Of a stretch of 42,306 nucleotides of DNA, positions 1 to 7,377 are shown piece by piece (positions within the stretch are counted from its first letter, which is position 1; every line of letters begins with the position of its first letter). The notes under the pieces are model-generated. The model worked only from the letters and a program-made list of their open reading frames with translations. It had not been told where the DNA came from and ran no database searches. A program made the position numbers and the translations under genes. The DNA lies in assembly GCA_947259585.1 (NCBI GenBank), contig CAMYMV010000021.1, forward strand, positions 1-42,306, given 5' to 3'. The DNA comes from an uncultured Gemmatimonadales bacterium (GTDB lineage: Bacteria; Gemmatimonadota; Gemmatimonadetes; Palauibacterales; Palauibacteraceae).

Positions 1-509
1 ACGCCCTCCTCCTGGGCCCACTCGGCAGGCCGTTCAGGCTCGAGCCGGGAAGCCGCGTCGTCTGCGTGGCGGGAGGCGTCGGTCTCGCGCCTTTCCTCCT
101 CCTGGCGGGAGACGCACGCCGTCAGGGATTCGAGGTGGATCTGCTCTACGGCGAGCTGACGGCGGACAGGGTCTTCGACGTCGGCCTCATCGAAGAGCTG
201 ACCGGCGGGCCGCCGATCGTGTGGACGGAGGATGGGAGCTTTGGCCGGCGGGGCAGGGTGACGGAGGGGTTGAGCGTTGAGGGCCCGGTGACCGTACTGG
301 CCTGCGGCCCGACGCCGATGCTGCGTGCGCTGGCCGGTCAGGCGGCCCGGGAGGGCTTCGACCTACAGGTCTCCGTCGAAGAGCACATGGGGTGTGGCGT
401 GGGGACCTGCCAGGGCTGCGTCGTGCGGGGCGTGGACGGGCGCTGGAAGAAAGCGTGCACCCAGGGCCCGGTGTTCAACGCGAGCGAGCTCACGTGGTCC
501 CCGAGCTGA
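1..509 (+). CDS. pyrK: Dihydroorotate dehydrogenase B electron-transfer subunit PyrK (5' end outside window)
   Basis: This is the C-terminal part of the FAD and [2Fe-2S] subunit that passes electrons from PyrD to NAD+ in pyrimidine synthesis. The open frame is already running at base 3 and has no start in the window. The visible protein begins in the NAD-binding half: an LGPLG element, then VAGGVGLAPF, the ferredoxin-reductase-type nucleotide loop, then VLACGPTPML. It ends with the family's cysteine cluster for the [2Fe-2S] centre (MGCGVGTCQGC, and a fourth Cys in KKACTQGPVF). Its stop overlaps the start of pyrD by 16 bases, so the two subunits are translationally coupled. About 170 residues are visible; the N-terminal FAD domain lies upstream. 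The neighbour and the cysteine pattern together make the assignment firm. Confidence 0.95.
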   Translation, partial: ALLLGPLGRPFRLEPGSRVVCVAGGVGLAPFLLLAGDARRQGFEVDLLYGELTADRVFDVGLIEELTGGPPIVWTEDGSFGRRGRVTEGLSVEGPVTVLACGPTPMLRALAGQAAREGFDLQVSVEEHMGCGVGTCQGCVVRGVDGRWKKACTQGPVFNASELTWSPS

Positions 510-1429
510 GGCAGACCCTCTTCGGGGTCGAGTTCCAGGCGCCCGTGCTCCTGGCCTCGGGAACCTGCGGCTACGGGAGGGAATACGCCGGCCTCATCCC
601 GCTCGACGAGCTGGGCGGGCTCGTAACCAAGGCGGTCAGCATCGAGCCGCGCCCGGGGAACCCGCCCCACCGGGTGGCCGAGACGCCCGGCGGGATGATC
701 AACGCGATTGGGCTCGAGAACGTGGGGCTCGAAGCCTTCGCGAGCGAGAAGCTGCCCTGGCTGCGCGAGAACCTCACCCGCGCCCAAGTGTTCGTGAACG
801 TGGTCGGTCGTACGGTGAAGGAGTACGCGGCGGTGGTGTCGGGTCTGGACGGTGAGGAGGGCTTTCTCGGCTACGAGATCAACGTCTCCTGTCCGAACGT
901 GGAGGGAGGGACGTTGTTCGGAACCGACGAGGCGGCGCTCGCCGAGCTCGTCGCTCGGTTGCGCCGAGAGACGGAGCGACCCGTCATCGTGAAGCTCACG
1001 CCCAACGTGCCGGACATCGGCATCTACGCCCGAATATGCGAGGAGAGTGGCGCGGACGGGCTCAGCACCATCAACACCTTCCCGGGGATGTTGATCGACA
1101 TCCACCGCCGGAGACCGGTGATCGGCAACGTCTCGGGCGGAATCAGCGGACCGGCGATCCTGCCGATGGGCGTGTACCTGACGTGGCGTGCGGCCAACGC
1201 ATCCTCGTTGCCGGTGATGGGGATCGGCGGGATTCGCTCCGGCGAGGACGCCCTCCAGTACATCCTGGCGGGTGCCCAACTGGTGCAGGTGGGTACGGCC
1301 TCGTTCGTGGATCCGGCCGCCGCCGCCACCGTCCAGGAGGAGATCTCGACCTACCTCGCGGGCGCCGGTATCGGCTCGCTCTCGGAGCTGGTGGGCGGGC
1401 TGCGCCTGCCCGAGGACGCGCAGACCTAG
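494..1429 (+). CDS. pyrD: Dihydroorotate dehydrogenase, class 1B catalytic subunit
   Basis: FMN-dependent oxidation of dihydroorotate to orotate, the fourth step of pyrimidine synthesis, in the cytoplasm. The 311-residue barrel shows the family landmarks in order: LASGTCGYG near the N-terminus, GLVTKAVSIEPRPGNPP, then NAIGLENVG. INVSCPNVEGGT carries the catalytic-base Cys that marks class 1B (class 1A also uses Cys, class 2 Ser). VIVKLTPNV and the FMN-phosphate loop GIGGIRSGEDALQ follow. I chose the GTG at 494 because homology begins at once (VVPELRQTLFGVEF) and it couples the gene to pyrK by a short overlap. An upstream in-frame start at 392 would add residues that only shadow pyrK. The presence of pyrK directly upstream supports the NAD-linked class 1B type. 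The stop codon lies inside a perfect inverted repeat shared with the next gene. Confidence 0.95.
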   Translation: MVPELRQTLFGVEFQAPVLLASGTCGYGREYAGLIPLDELGGLVTKAVSIEPRPGNPPHRVAETPGGMINAIGLENVGLEAFASEKLPWLRENLTRAQVFVNVVGRTVKEYAAVVSGLDGEEGFLGYEINVSCPNVEGGTLFGTDEAALAELVARLRRETERPVIVKLTPNVPDIGIYARICEESGADGLSTINTFPGMLIDIHRRRPVIGNVSGGISGPAILPMGVYLTWRAANASSLPVMGIGGIRSGEDALQYILAGAQLVQVGTASFVDPAAAATVQEEISTYLAGAGIGSLSELVGGLRLPEDAQT

Positions 1430-1458
1430 TGTACCGTCTCAGACGTCGGGTACACTAG
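1426..1458. terminator. Perfect 10-bp inverted repeat between convergent genes, likely bidirectional terminator
   Basis: CTAGTGTACC (1426-1435) and GGTACACTAG (1449-1458) are exact reverse complements around a 13-base loop. The TAG of pyrD (1427-1429) and the TAG of the opposing DUF2784 gene (1455-1457 read on the minus strand) both lie inside the arms, so one palindrome supplies both stop codons. There is no T-run on either side, so it is not a textbook intrinsic terminator. Placement at the meeting point of convergent genes is the main argument. Confidence 0.5.
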
Positions 1459-1817
1459 CGCCGTCGGAGCCGCCGGATCACCAGGGCGTAGACCGCCACG
1501 TTGATGATGATCACGCCCGCTGCGAGATACCCCTTTATCGCCTGCCAGTTGGCGGGATAGAGGATGAGGCCGGCGTAGTGCTCGATGAAGCCGCCCTCGT
1601 AGCCGGCCTCGCCGGCCAGTGCCCGGAAGCGTTTCTCCAGCGGCGTCAGCGGGCAGACCCAGCCGACGGCCTCGATCGCCACGGCGTACAGGGCGGCGGG
1701 TACGTGGAGCCAGGCTATCCGCGATCTCCACAGAACGAGCAGGCCGCCGAGCACCACGAAGGTGACGAACGCCATGTGTGCGAGCACGACCAGGTCGGCC
1801 AGCACGCGATAGAGCAT
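1455..1817 (-). CDS. DUF2784 family small membrane protein
   Basis: A 120-residue integral membrane protein of unknown function. It matches my memory of the DUF2784 family: an N-terminal hydrophobic helix (about residues 4-30, LADLVVLAHMAFVTFVVLGG), a second around WLHVPAALYAVAIEAVGW, then the conserved soluble motif CPLTPLEKRFR with AGEAGYEGGFIEHY, and a last membrane segment near residues 95-112. The C-terminus is strongly basic (RRLRRR), which suggests a cytoplasmic end. It is a lone gene, convergent with pyrD and divergent from the hydrolase at 1928, and the context gives no functional hint. No signal for regulation is seen beyond a strong inverted repeat in its upstream region. Confidence 0.85.
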   Translation of the reverse strand: MLYRVLADLVVLAHMAFVTFVVLGGLLVLWRSRIAWLHVPAALYAVAIEAVGWVCPLTPLEKRFRALAGEAGYEGGFIEHYAGLILYPANWQAIKGYLAAGVIIINVAVYALVIRRLRRR

Positions 1818-1841
1818 GGGCGAGTCCTCCCTGGCTGGGGG

Positions 1842-1875
1842 GGCGGCGAGCGTGGCCGTCCCGACGCTCGCCGCC
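1842..1875. repeat. 12-bp perfect inverted repeat in a divergent intergenic region
   Basis: GGCGGCGAGCGT (1842-1853) and ACGCTCGCCGCC (1864-1875) are exact reverse complements with a 10-base loop. The repeat lies between the start of the minus-strand DUF2784 gene (1817) and the plus-strand hydrolase (1928). It would form a very stable hairpin in either leader, or could be a dimeric operator. No poly-T follows. Its role is unknown. Confidence 0.6.
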
Positions 1876-1927
1876 AGGGTAACTATTGGAGTGGCGATCC
1901 CCTCGGCGCCACCCGCGAGGGCCTGTC

Positions 1928-2794
1928 ATGAGTGATCCGAAGAGGCGCGCGACAGAGGGGCTGATGTCGACGGACGGCCTCGAGCTGTTCTACCGGAGGT
2001 GGAGGCCCGCGGAGGAGACTCGAGCCTCGGTCGTCATCGCGCACGGCCTGGGGGAGCACGGGGGGCGCTACGAGCGGTTGGTCGATGCCCTTCTGGCGCA
2101 CGGCTTCGCGGTATACGCGATGGATCACCGGGGGTTCGGCCGGTCGCCCGGCCAACGGGGTCACGTGAGCAGCTGGGCGGAGTATCGAGCGGATCTGGGC
2201 AGCTTTCTCGATCTCGCGCGGCAGGCGGATCCTCAGGCTCCACTCTTCCTCTACGGTCACAGCATGGGAGCGCTCATGGCGCTGGATTACGCCCTGGAGG
2301 CGCCCGGTGGATCCATACGCGGCGATGGTGGCCTGCGGGGTCTTATCCTCAGCGGCGTTCCCCTCGAGCCGGTCGGTGTCGCCAAGCCCTGGCTCGTCCT
2401 CGTGGCGAGGGCGCTCTCGCGGATCCTGCCGCGCGCCGCCCTGCGTTCCCCGGTGGATGCCCGAGCATTGTCACGGGATCCGGAGGTCGTGCGGGCCTAC
2501 GAGGAGGATCCGCTCGTGCACGGCCAGGCGACGGCTCGCTGGGGAGTGGAGGCTCTCGCGGCGATCGATCGGGCGAAGGGCCGGCTTCCGGAGCTGAAGC
2601 TACCCGTTCTCCTGATTCACGGGGGAGATGATCCGCTCAACTCGCCGGAGGGGAGCCATCTTATCGCCGATCGAGCGGGCTCGGCCGATGCGACGCTGCG
2701 GATCTACGAAGGGAGTCGCCACGAACCCCACAACGACCTCGACTGGGAGGCCGCCGTGCGAGACATCGCGGACTGGATCGAGGCCCGTCTCTGA
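1928..2794 (+). CDS. Alpha/beta hydrolase, monoacylglycerol lipase-like (serine aminopeptidase S33 type)
   Basis: A 288-residue cytoplasmic esterase or lipase. The fold is typical of the Hydrolase_4 / monoacylglycerol lipase group: the oxyanion motif IAHGLGEHGGRY near residue 40, MDHRGFGRS near 65-73, the nucleophile elbow GHSMG with Ser112, an acid in the IHGGDDPLN strand, and the catalytic His in GSRHEPHND near the C-terminus. There is no signal peptide. I took the ATG at 1928, which has a GAGGG sequence just upstream; an in-frame ATG at 1964 is a possible shorter start. It converges with the acyl-CoA dehydrogenase gene, separated by a small hairpin. A role in lipid turnover next to a fatty-acid oxidation enzyme is plausible, but the genes are on opposite strands, so this is weak. 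The substrate is not determined. Confidence 0.85.
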   Translation: MSDPKRRATEGLMSTDGLELFYRRWRPAEETRASVVIAHGLGEHGGRYERLVDALLAHGFAVYAMDHRGFGRSPGQRGHVSSWAEYRADLGSFLDLARQADPQAPLFLYGHSMGALMALDYALEAPGGSIRGDGGLRGLILSGVPLEPVGVAKPWLVLVARALSRILPRAALRSPVDARALSRDPEVVRAYEEDPLVHGQATARWGVEALAAIDRAKGRLPELKLPVLLIHGGDDPLNSPEGSHLIADRAGSADATLRIYEGSRHEPHNDLDWEAAVRDIADWIEARL

Positions 2795-2801
2795 CCGATC
2801 A

Positions 2802-2820
2802 GAGGCGGACGGGACGCCTC
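2802..2820. terminator. Small GC hairpin between convergent genes
   Basis: GAGGCG (2802-2807) pairs with CGCCTC (2815-2820) around a 7-base loop. It sits between the stop of the hydrolase (2794) and the stop of the minus-strand acyl-CoA dehydrogenase (2819-2821), partly inside the latter's stop codon. No T-run follows, so termination is inferred from position only. Confidence 0.35.
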
Positions 2821-4753
2821 ATCCGATCTCCGCCGGCGAGCCTTCAATGACCGCTTCGAGCGGCTCCGCGGCCGCCTCGACGGGCCGTGTCTCCGAGGCC
2901 GTTCCTCTTCTTGCCAGCTCCTGCAGGCCGACGATTCCCTCCTCCAGCCACAAGTGATCGCCGGCCAGCACCTCGCGTGCCGTTCGGTATAGGATGGCGT
3001 CGTCGTTGGAGGAGATCTCCTCGAACAGCCGGCGCACGCGCCGCCGTGCCATGCGGCAGAAGACGTCGGCCACCTTCCGCGCCTGCGGAGCCGAGGGATC
3101 GCCCTTCAGGGTCAGCATCTGCGTCTTCGAGACGACCGCCGCCATCGCGAACAGCTCCGCTCCGACGTCCACGCCTCGGAAGAGCAGCGCCTGCTTGCGC
3201 TGAAGCCCCGCCCCGTACCGCATCATCTTGTGAAAGAGCGTGCGGGCCAGCTTTCTCGACGACCGTTGAACGAAGCGCAGGTGCTTCGCGAGCTCGCCGA
3301 ACTCCCCGTACCTCGGCCACCAGCCCCAGCCGAGCCAGCGGGAGGGGTACCACGCCGCGTAGGTGATGACGACCTTCGGCAGCCGGGCCAGCTTCGCTCC
3401 GAGCGATAGATCCCCCTCGACCAGCTCCCCGGCCAGCTGCAGGTGCCAGTCCACCGCCTCGCGTGCGATGAAGAGACGCATGATCTCGCTCGAGCCCTCG
3501 AAGATCCGGTTTATCCGAAAGTCGCGGAGCATCCGCTCGAGGCCGATCGGGGCCTCTCCGCGATCGGCCAGCGAATCGCCGCGCTCGTAACCACGTCCTC
3601 CGCGCACCTGCATGGCCTCATCAACGAGATCCCAGCCGATCTCCGTGTTGAACAGCTTGGCGATCGCCGCCTCGAGCCGGATGTCGTACCCGGGCCGGTC
3701 GGCCAACAGGGCCGAGATCTCCGACACGGCGTCCATCCCGAAAGTGTTGGTCGTGATGCGCGCGATCATCTGGGCGACGGCCTCGTGCTTGCCGACCGGC
3801 TGCCCCCATTGGACGCGCTCGGTGCCCCACTCGCGAACGATCTGTATGGCGGCCTTGCCGCTTCCCGCGGAGACCGCGGGGATCGTCAGTCGGCCGGTGT
3901 TCAGGGTGACGAGCGCGATCTTCAGGCCGCGCCCCTCCTTGCCGAGGAGGTTCTCGGCGGGGACCCGGACGTCGCTGAACCGGATGATGCCGTTCTCGAT
4001 TCCTCCCAGGCCCATGAAGTGGAGCCGCTGGACGATCTCGACGCCCGGCCACTCCATCTCGACGATGAACGCCGAGATCTTTCCGCTCTCGGCGTGCCGG
4101 GCCATGACGACGATGATGTCGGCCACCGTCCCGTTCGTGCACCAGAGCTTGTCGCCGTTCAGGATGAAGGAGCCATCTTCGGTCCGCTCGACGTTGGTGG
4201 CGAGGCGGGCCGGATCCGATCCGACATCGTCCTCCGTGAGGGCGAAGGCCGAGATAGCCCCCTCGGCGAACCGCGGCAGGTACCGACGCTTCTGTTCCTC
4301 GGTCCCGAAGAGCTTGAGCGGCTGCGGGACCCCGATCGATTGATGGGCGGAGAGCAGGGCGACGAGGCTTCCGTCGACGGTGCCGATGACCTCCATGATC
4401 TTGCTGTACTCGGTCTGATTGAAGCCGTGGCCGCCATACTCCTGCGGGATCTTGAGACCGAAGGCCCCCATGTTTCGGAGCCGGTCCACGACCTCGGGCG
4501 GGATCTTCCGGTCCCGGTCGATCTGCTCGGAGTCGACTTCGGTGCGCAGGAACTCACGCATCTCATCGATGAGCGCGCGGGCTGCCGGGCGGATGTGCTC
4601 GTCGGGATCCGGATAGGGGTGGATCAGGCCCAGCCGAAAGTCACCGAGGAAGAGGTCCCGCACGAACGTGTGGTCTCCCCATTCCTTTTCCCGCGCCCCT
4701 TCCGCGACGCGCCTCGCTTCGGCCTCGCTCGCATGCGTCTTAACCGTGCTCAT
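2819..4753 (-). CDS. Acyl-CoA dehydrogenase, long form (VLCAD-like)
   Basis: FAD-dependent alpha,beta-dehydrogenation of acyl-CoA, the first step of beta-oxidation. The 644 residues exceed the usual 380-400 of short and medium chain enzymes. After the standard N-terminal, middle and C-terminal ACAD domains (to about residue 440) there is an extra helical domain of about 200 residues, as in VLCAD- and ACAD9-type proteins. Motifs: [11 protein letters not shown] (171-180), [11 protein letters not shown] (198-208), the FAD region around [10 protein letters not shown], and [13 protein letters not shown] with the likely catalytic Glu at 419. The N-terminal 50 residues are an unusual extension without a signal peptide. 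It is the last gene on this strand after the ABC importer, 107 bases downstream. A weak hairpin (4841-4859) lies between them, so it probably has its own promoter. A carnitine-linked role with the transporter cannot be excluded. Chain-length preference is inferred. Confidence 0.9.
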   Translation of the reverse strand: MSTVKTHASEAEARRVAEGAREKEWGDHTFVRDLFLGDFRLGLIHPYPDPDEHIRPAARALIDEMREFLRTEVDSEQIDRDRKIPPEVVDRLRNMGAFGLKIPQEYGGHGFNQTEYSKIMEVIGTVDGSLVALLSAHQSIGVPQPLKLFGTEEQKRRYLPRFAEGAISAFALTEDDVGSDPARLATNVERTEDGSFILNGDKLWCTNGTVADIIVVMARHAESGKISAFIVEMEWPGVEIVQRLHFMGLGGIENGIIRFSDVRVPAENLLGKEGRGLKIALVTLNTGRLTIPAVSAGSGKAAIQIVREWGTERVQWGQPVGKHEAVAQMIARITTNTFGMDAVSEISALLADRPGYDIRLEAAIAKLFNTEIGWDLVDEAMQVRGGRGYERGDSLADRGEAPIGLERMLRDFRINRIFEGSSEIMRLFIAREAVDWHLQLAGELVEGDLSLGAKLARLPKVVITYAAWYPSRWLGWGWWPRYGEFGELAKHLRFVQRSSRKLARTLFHKMMRYGAGLQRKQALLFRGVDVGAELFAMAAVVSKTQMLTLKGDPSAPQARKVADVFCRMARRRVRRLFEEISSNDDAILYRTAREVLAGDHLWLEEGIVGLQELARRGTASETRPVEAAAEPLEAVIEGSPAEIG

Positions 4754-4860
4754 CGCTTCACCTGCTTGATCTATCGAGTATCGAGTGCCCGCTCTCTCGC
4801 GTCTCTCAACCTAAAACAGCGCATATCGTTGAAACACCCGCGGACGGCTCCGAGGTCCGG

Positions 4861-5787
4861 TCACGGGTGCAGTGGATCGTCTCGGAGCTCCCGCTCGATC
4901 CACTCGCGGGCGACCTGGCGAAAGTCGCGGCCCTCCACGTCCACCGCGCGGTTCATGGCACGCATCTCCTCGGTGTCGAGGCGGCCCGCCAGCTCTTGCA
5001 GCGCCGCCCGGAGCTCCGGGTATCTTGCCAGCGCGGCGGCCCCGACGACCGGCGCGGCCTCGTAGGGCGGAAAGTACCGCAGGTCGTCCTCCAGCATCAC
5101 GAGATCGAGCGCCGCGATCTGGCCGTCCGTCGAGTTGCCCGCCACCAGGTCCACGAGGCCGTTCGACAGAGCTCGATAGAGGAGCCCGAGGTCCATCAGG
5201 CGGGGATCCCGGCCAAATCGCAGCCCGTAGAGGCGTTCCATCCCGGGCAGCCCGTCCTCGCGCTCCGTGAACTCGTAGCCGAATCCGGCCGTCCAGCGCT
5301 CCGCATGGGGCACCGCGTCGCTGATGGTGCGGAGACCAAGGGAGTCGGCCGTGCTCCGGCGGACGAGAACGGCGAAGGTGTTCTCGAAGCCGAGCGGCGC
5401 CGACCACTCCGCCCCCCATCGCCGGCCGTACTCGGAGGCGACGGCGCTACGCACCGAGTCCGGGTCGGTGATCGGCGGATGCTGGAGGATCGCCGTGAAG
5501 GCCGTTCCCGTGTACTCGACGTACAGGTCGATGCCGCCTCCGACGAGGGCCTGGTGGCAGATGAACGTGCCGCCGAGGTGGAGGCGGCGCTTCACGGGGA
5601 TTTCCGTCGTGTGCTCGATCCAACCCGTGAGGAGCTCGCCGAGAAGGCTCTGCTCGGTGAAGTTCTTCGAGCCGACGACGAGAGGAGGGCGGTCGGCGCC
5701 ACAGCCATGGAGCGCGAGGACCGCCAGGAGAACCGCGGCGATAAGGCCGCCGAGCCCCTTCAACTCAGCTCCGGGTCGTGCCTTCAC
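4861..5787 (-). CDS. Betaine-type ABC transporter substrate-binding lipoprotein (QAT family, OpuAC/ProX fold)
   Basis: Extracytoplasmic binding protein of a quaternary-amine importer. The N-terminus has a hydrophobic segment and a lipobox ending LALHGC (Cys29), so the mature protein is a membrane-anchored lipoprotein. Family hallmarks: VVGSKNFTEQSLLGELL at the start of the mature domain, DLYVEYTGTAF, VAGNSTDGQIAALDLVMLEDDLRYFPPYEAAPVV, and a closing ELAGRLDTEEMRAMN. These are typical of OpuCC/OsmF-like proteins that bind choline, carnitine or glycine betaine; EgtU-type binding domains for ergothioneine belong to the same family. The start overlaps the permease stop (ATGA, 5784-5787), so the three importer genes form one operon in the order ATPase, permease, binding protein. 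The ligand cannot be read from the sequence, but the neighbour egtD suggests a histidine betaine. Confidence 0.92.
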   Translation of the reverse strand: MKARPGAELKGLGGLIAAVLLAVLALHGCGADRPPLVVGSKNFTEQSLLGELLTGWIEHTTEIPVKRRLHLGGTFICHQALVGGGIDLYVEYTGTAFTAILQHPPITDPDSVRSAVASEYGRRWGAEWSAPLGFENTFAVLVRRSTADSLGLRTISDAVPHAERWTAGFGYEFTEREDGLPGMERLYGLRFGRDPRLMDLGLLYRALSNGLVDLVAGNSTDGQIAALDLVMLEDDLRYFPPYEAAPVVGAAALARYPELRAALQELAGRLDTEEMRAMNRAVDVEGRDFRQVAREWIERELRDDPLHP

Positions 5788-6425
5788 GCGCGGCGCCAGC
5801 GCGACTGTCTGCGCTCCAGGAAACCCAGGCCGGCGTCGGCTGCCAATGCCAGGAGCGCGGCCGGAATCGCGCCCGCCAGGATCACCTGGTTGTTCACCAT
5901 CGAGATCCCCTGGAAGATGAACTCTCCGAGCCCTCCCGCACCGATCGCCGCCGCGATCGTGGCGATCCCTATTCCGATCACGGTGGCCAGCCGCACACCG
6001 CCCACGATCACGCCGAGCGCGAGGGGAAACTCGACCTCGCGCAAGAGCTGAGCGTCGGTCATCCCCATGGCGACACCCGACTCCCTAACGGCCGGATCGA
6101 TGCCACGGATGCCCTCGTAGGTGTTACGCACGATCGGGAGAAGCGCATAGGCGGAGAGCGCGACGATGGCCGTGCGCGCCCCGATTCCCCCGATCAGCGG
6201 CACGGGGATCAAAAAGCCGAAGAGCGCCAGGCTCGGGATGGTCTGGATCACGTTCACGAATCCGATGATCGGCTTGCGGAGAGCTTCTCGCCGCGTGAGG
6301 AGGATTCCCGTCGGTATTCCGATGAATACGGCGATGCCGACCGAGGTGCCGACGAGGAAGAGGTGCTCGACCGTCCTGGCGAGCACGTCGGCCCGGTTGG
6401 CGATCAGGTAGTCGAGAAAGCTCAT
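5784..6425 (-). CDS. Betaine-type ABC transporter permease (OpuCB/ProW family)
   Basis: A 213-residue inner-membrane permease with about five to six hydrophobic segments. It contains the BPD_transp_1 coupling (EAA) loop, GMTDAQLLREVEFPLALGVIVGG, which contacts the ATPase. VIQTIPSLALFGFLIP, VRNTYEGIRGI and GAGGLGEFIFQG are characteristic of glycine betaine/choline permeases. I chose the ATG at 6425 (MSFLDYLIANRADVL). Reading further upstream in frame gives Arg/Ser-rich sequence with no homology that overlaps the end of the ATPase gene. Nineteen bases separate it from the ATPase stop, and it overlaps the binding-protein gene by four bases. The binding domain is a separate protein here, not fused to the permease as in EgtU or some OpuC-like systems. 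Confidence 0.92.
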   Translation of the reverse strand: MSFLDYLIANRADVLARTVEHLFLVGTSVGIAVFIGIPTGILLTRREALRKPIIGFVNVIQTIPSLALFGFLIPVPLIGGIGARTAIVALSAYALLPIVRNTYEGIRGIDPAVRESGVAMGMTDAQLLREVEFPLALGVIVGGVRLATVIGIGIATIAAAIGAGGLGEFIFQGISMVNNQVILAGAIPAALLALAADAGLGFLERRQSRWRRA

Positions 6426-6444
6426 CCAACGGCCCCGGCGAAGC

Positions 6445-7194
6445 TCAACTCTCGTCCTCCGGTTGAAAAGCCACCACGGCCGGGAGCCTGGATTCGCCGA
6501 ACTCGGCCGGGCTGCCCGCGAAGACGATCCGGCCCTCCTCCAGCAGGACGATCCTGTCGCCGAGCCGGCGCGCCTCACGGACGTCATGCGTCACGAACAA
6601 CACGGCCTTCCCGAGCTGCGTGGCGAGCCGGCGGAACTCCACCTGCAGCTCGCGCCGCGTGATGGGATCCAGGGCGCCGAACGGCTCGTCCGCCAGAAGG
6701 ATGGGAGGGTCGGCGGCCAGAGCGCGAGCTACGCCGACCCGCTGCTGCTGACCGCCCGAGAGCTCCGCCGGATAGCGTCCGGCGTATTCGTCGGGTGGGA
6801 GGCCTACGAGCTCGAGCAGCTCGGCCGTGCGACGCTCGAGCCTCTCCCTCTCCCAGCCCAGCAGCCGCGGCACAAGCGCCACGTTGGCGGCGACCGTACG
6901 GTGAGGAAAGAGGCCGATCCGCTGAATCACGTAGCCGGTGCGGCGACGGAGAGCGATCGGGTCCCATTCCGTCGTCGGGCGTCCACCCACGCGAACGGCC
7001 CCTGCGGTGGGCTCGAGGGTTCGGTTCACCAGGCGCAGGGCGCTGGACTTTCCGGCGCCGCTGCGACCCAGGATGACGGTGGTCTCGCCGCTCGCCACCT
7101 GGAACGAGACCCCGCGGAGGACGTCCACGCTGCCCAATCTGAGGGATGCGCCGTCGAACTCGACCGCGGCCGTCCGGGATGCTTCCGTCGTCAT
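6445..7194 (-). CDS. Betaine-type ABC transporter ATP-binding protein (OpuCA/ProV family)
   Basis: The 249-residue ATPase energising the importer encoded by the next two genes. Walker A is GRSGAGKS at 43-50, the Q-loop region is YVIQRIGLFPHRT (about 88-100), the ABC signature LSGGQQQR starts at 145, Walker B is ILLADE at 165-170, and the H-loop is VTHD. QRIGLFPH is typical of the quaternary-amine subfamily. The C-terminal CBS pair found in many ProV/OpuCA proteins is missing, so osmotic gating through CBS domains is unlikely. I start at the ATG at 7194; an in-frame extension up to 7614 runs through the divergent egtD leader and lacks homology. The gene is divergent from egtD with 183 bases between the two starts, so both may be controlled from one region. 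Confidence 0.92.
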   Translation of the reverse strand: MTTEASRTAAVEFDGASLRLGSVDVLRGVSFQVASGETTVILGRSGAGKSSALRLVNRTLEPTAGAVRVGGRPTTEWDPIALRRRTGYVIQRIGLFPHRTVAANVALVPRLLGWERERLERRTAELLELVGLPPDEYAGRYPAELSGGQQQRVGVARALAADPPILLADEPFGALDPITRRELQVEFRRLATQLGKAVLFVTHDVREARRLGDRIVLLEEGRIVFAGSPAEFGESRLPAVVAFQPEDES

Positions 7195-7299
7195 CGGCCT
7201 CCTGGGTGCTTGCCGCCTGCCGGCTGCCCGTGCTTCTCGGGGTTTACTCCACGAGGCTCCGTTCACGCCCGGGGCTCCCTTCTCAACTTGGCCCTCGCG

Positions 7300-7329
7300 T
7301 TGGACGGCTGCCAAGGCGTCGCCTACCTT
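7300..7329 (+). promoter_or_regulatory. Possible sigma-70 promoter for egtD
   Basis: TTGGAC (7300-7305), an 18-base spacer and TACCTT (7324-7329) lie 49 bases before the egtD ATG. Both hexamers deviate from consensus, so this is a tentative call. The ribosome site GGAG (7369-7372) precedes the ATG at 7378 by five bases. Confidence 0.3.
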
Positions 7330-7377
7330 TGCGGCCTCGGCCCGCTCGGGCGAGGTGGGGCGCGCATGGAGAACTGA

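Noticed and set aside
3443..5065. Plus-strand open frame of 540 codons opposite the acyl-CoA dehydrogenase.
   Set aside because: It is an antisense shadow of a well-supported gene; high GC leaves such frames free of stops. The same holds for long antisense frames over pnt (12044-13438), alaS (26154-27395), rarA (30619-32463) and the RCC1 gene (36066-37460).
7366..7377. Minimal upstream reading frame (ATG GAG AAC TGA) ending directly before egtD.
   Set aside because: Its GGAG is the ribosome site of egtD itself; three codons at this position most likely arise by chance.
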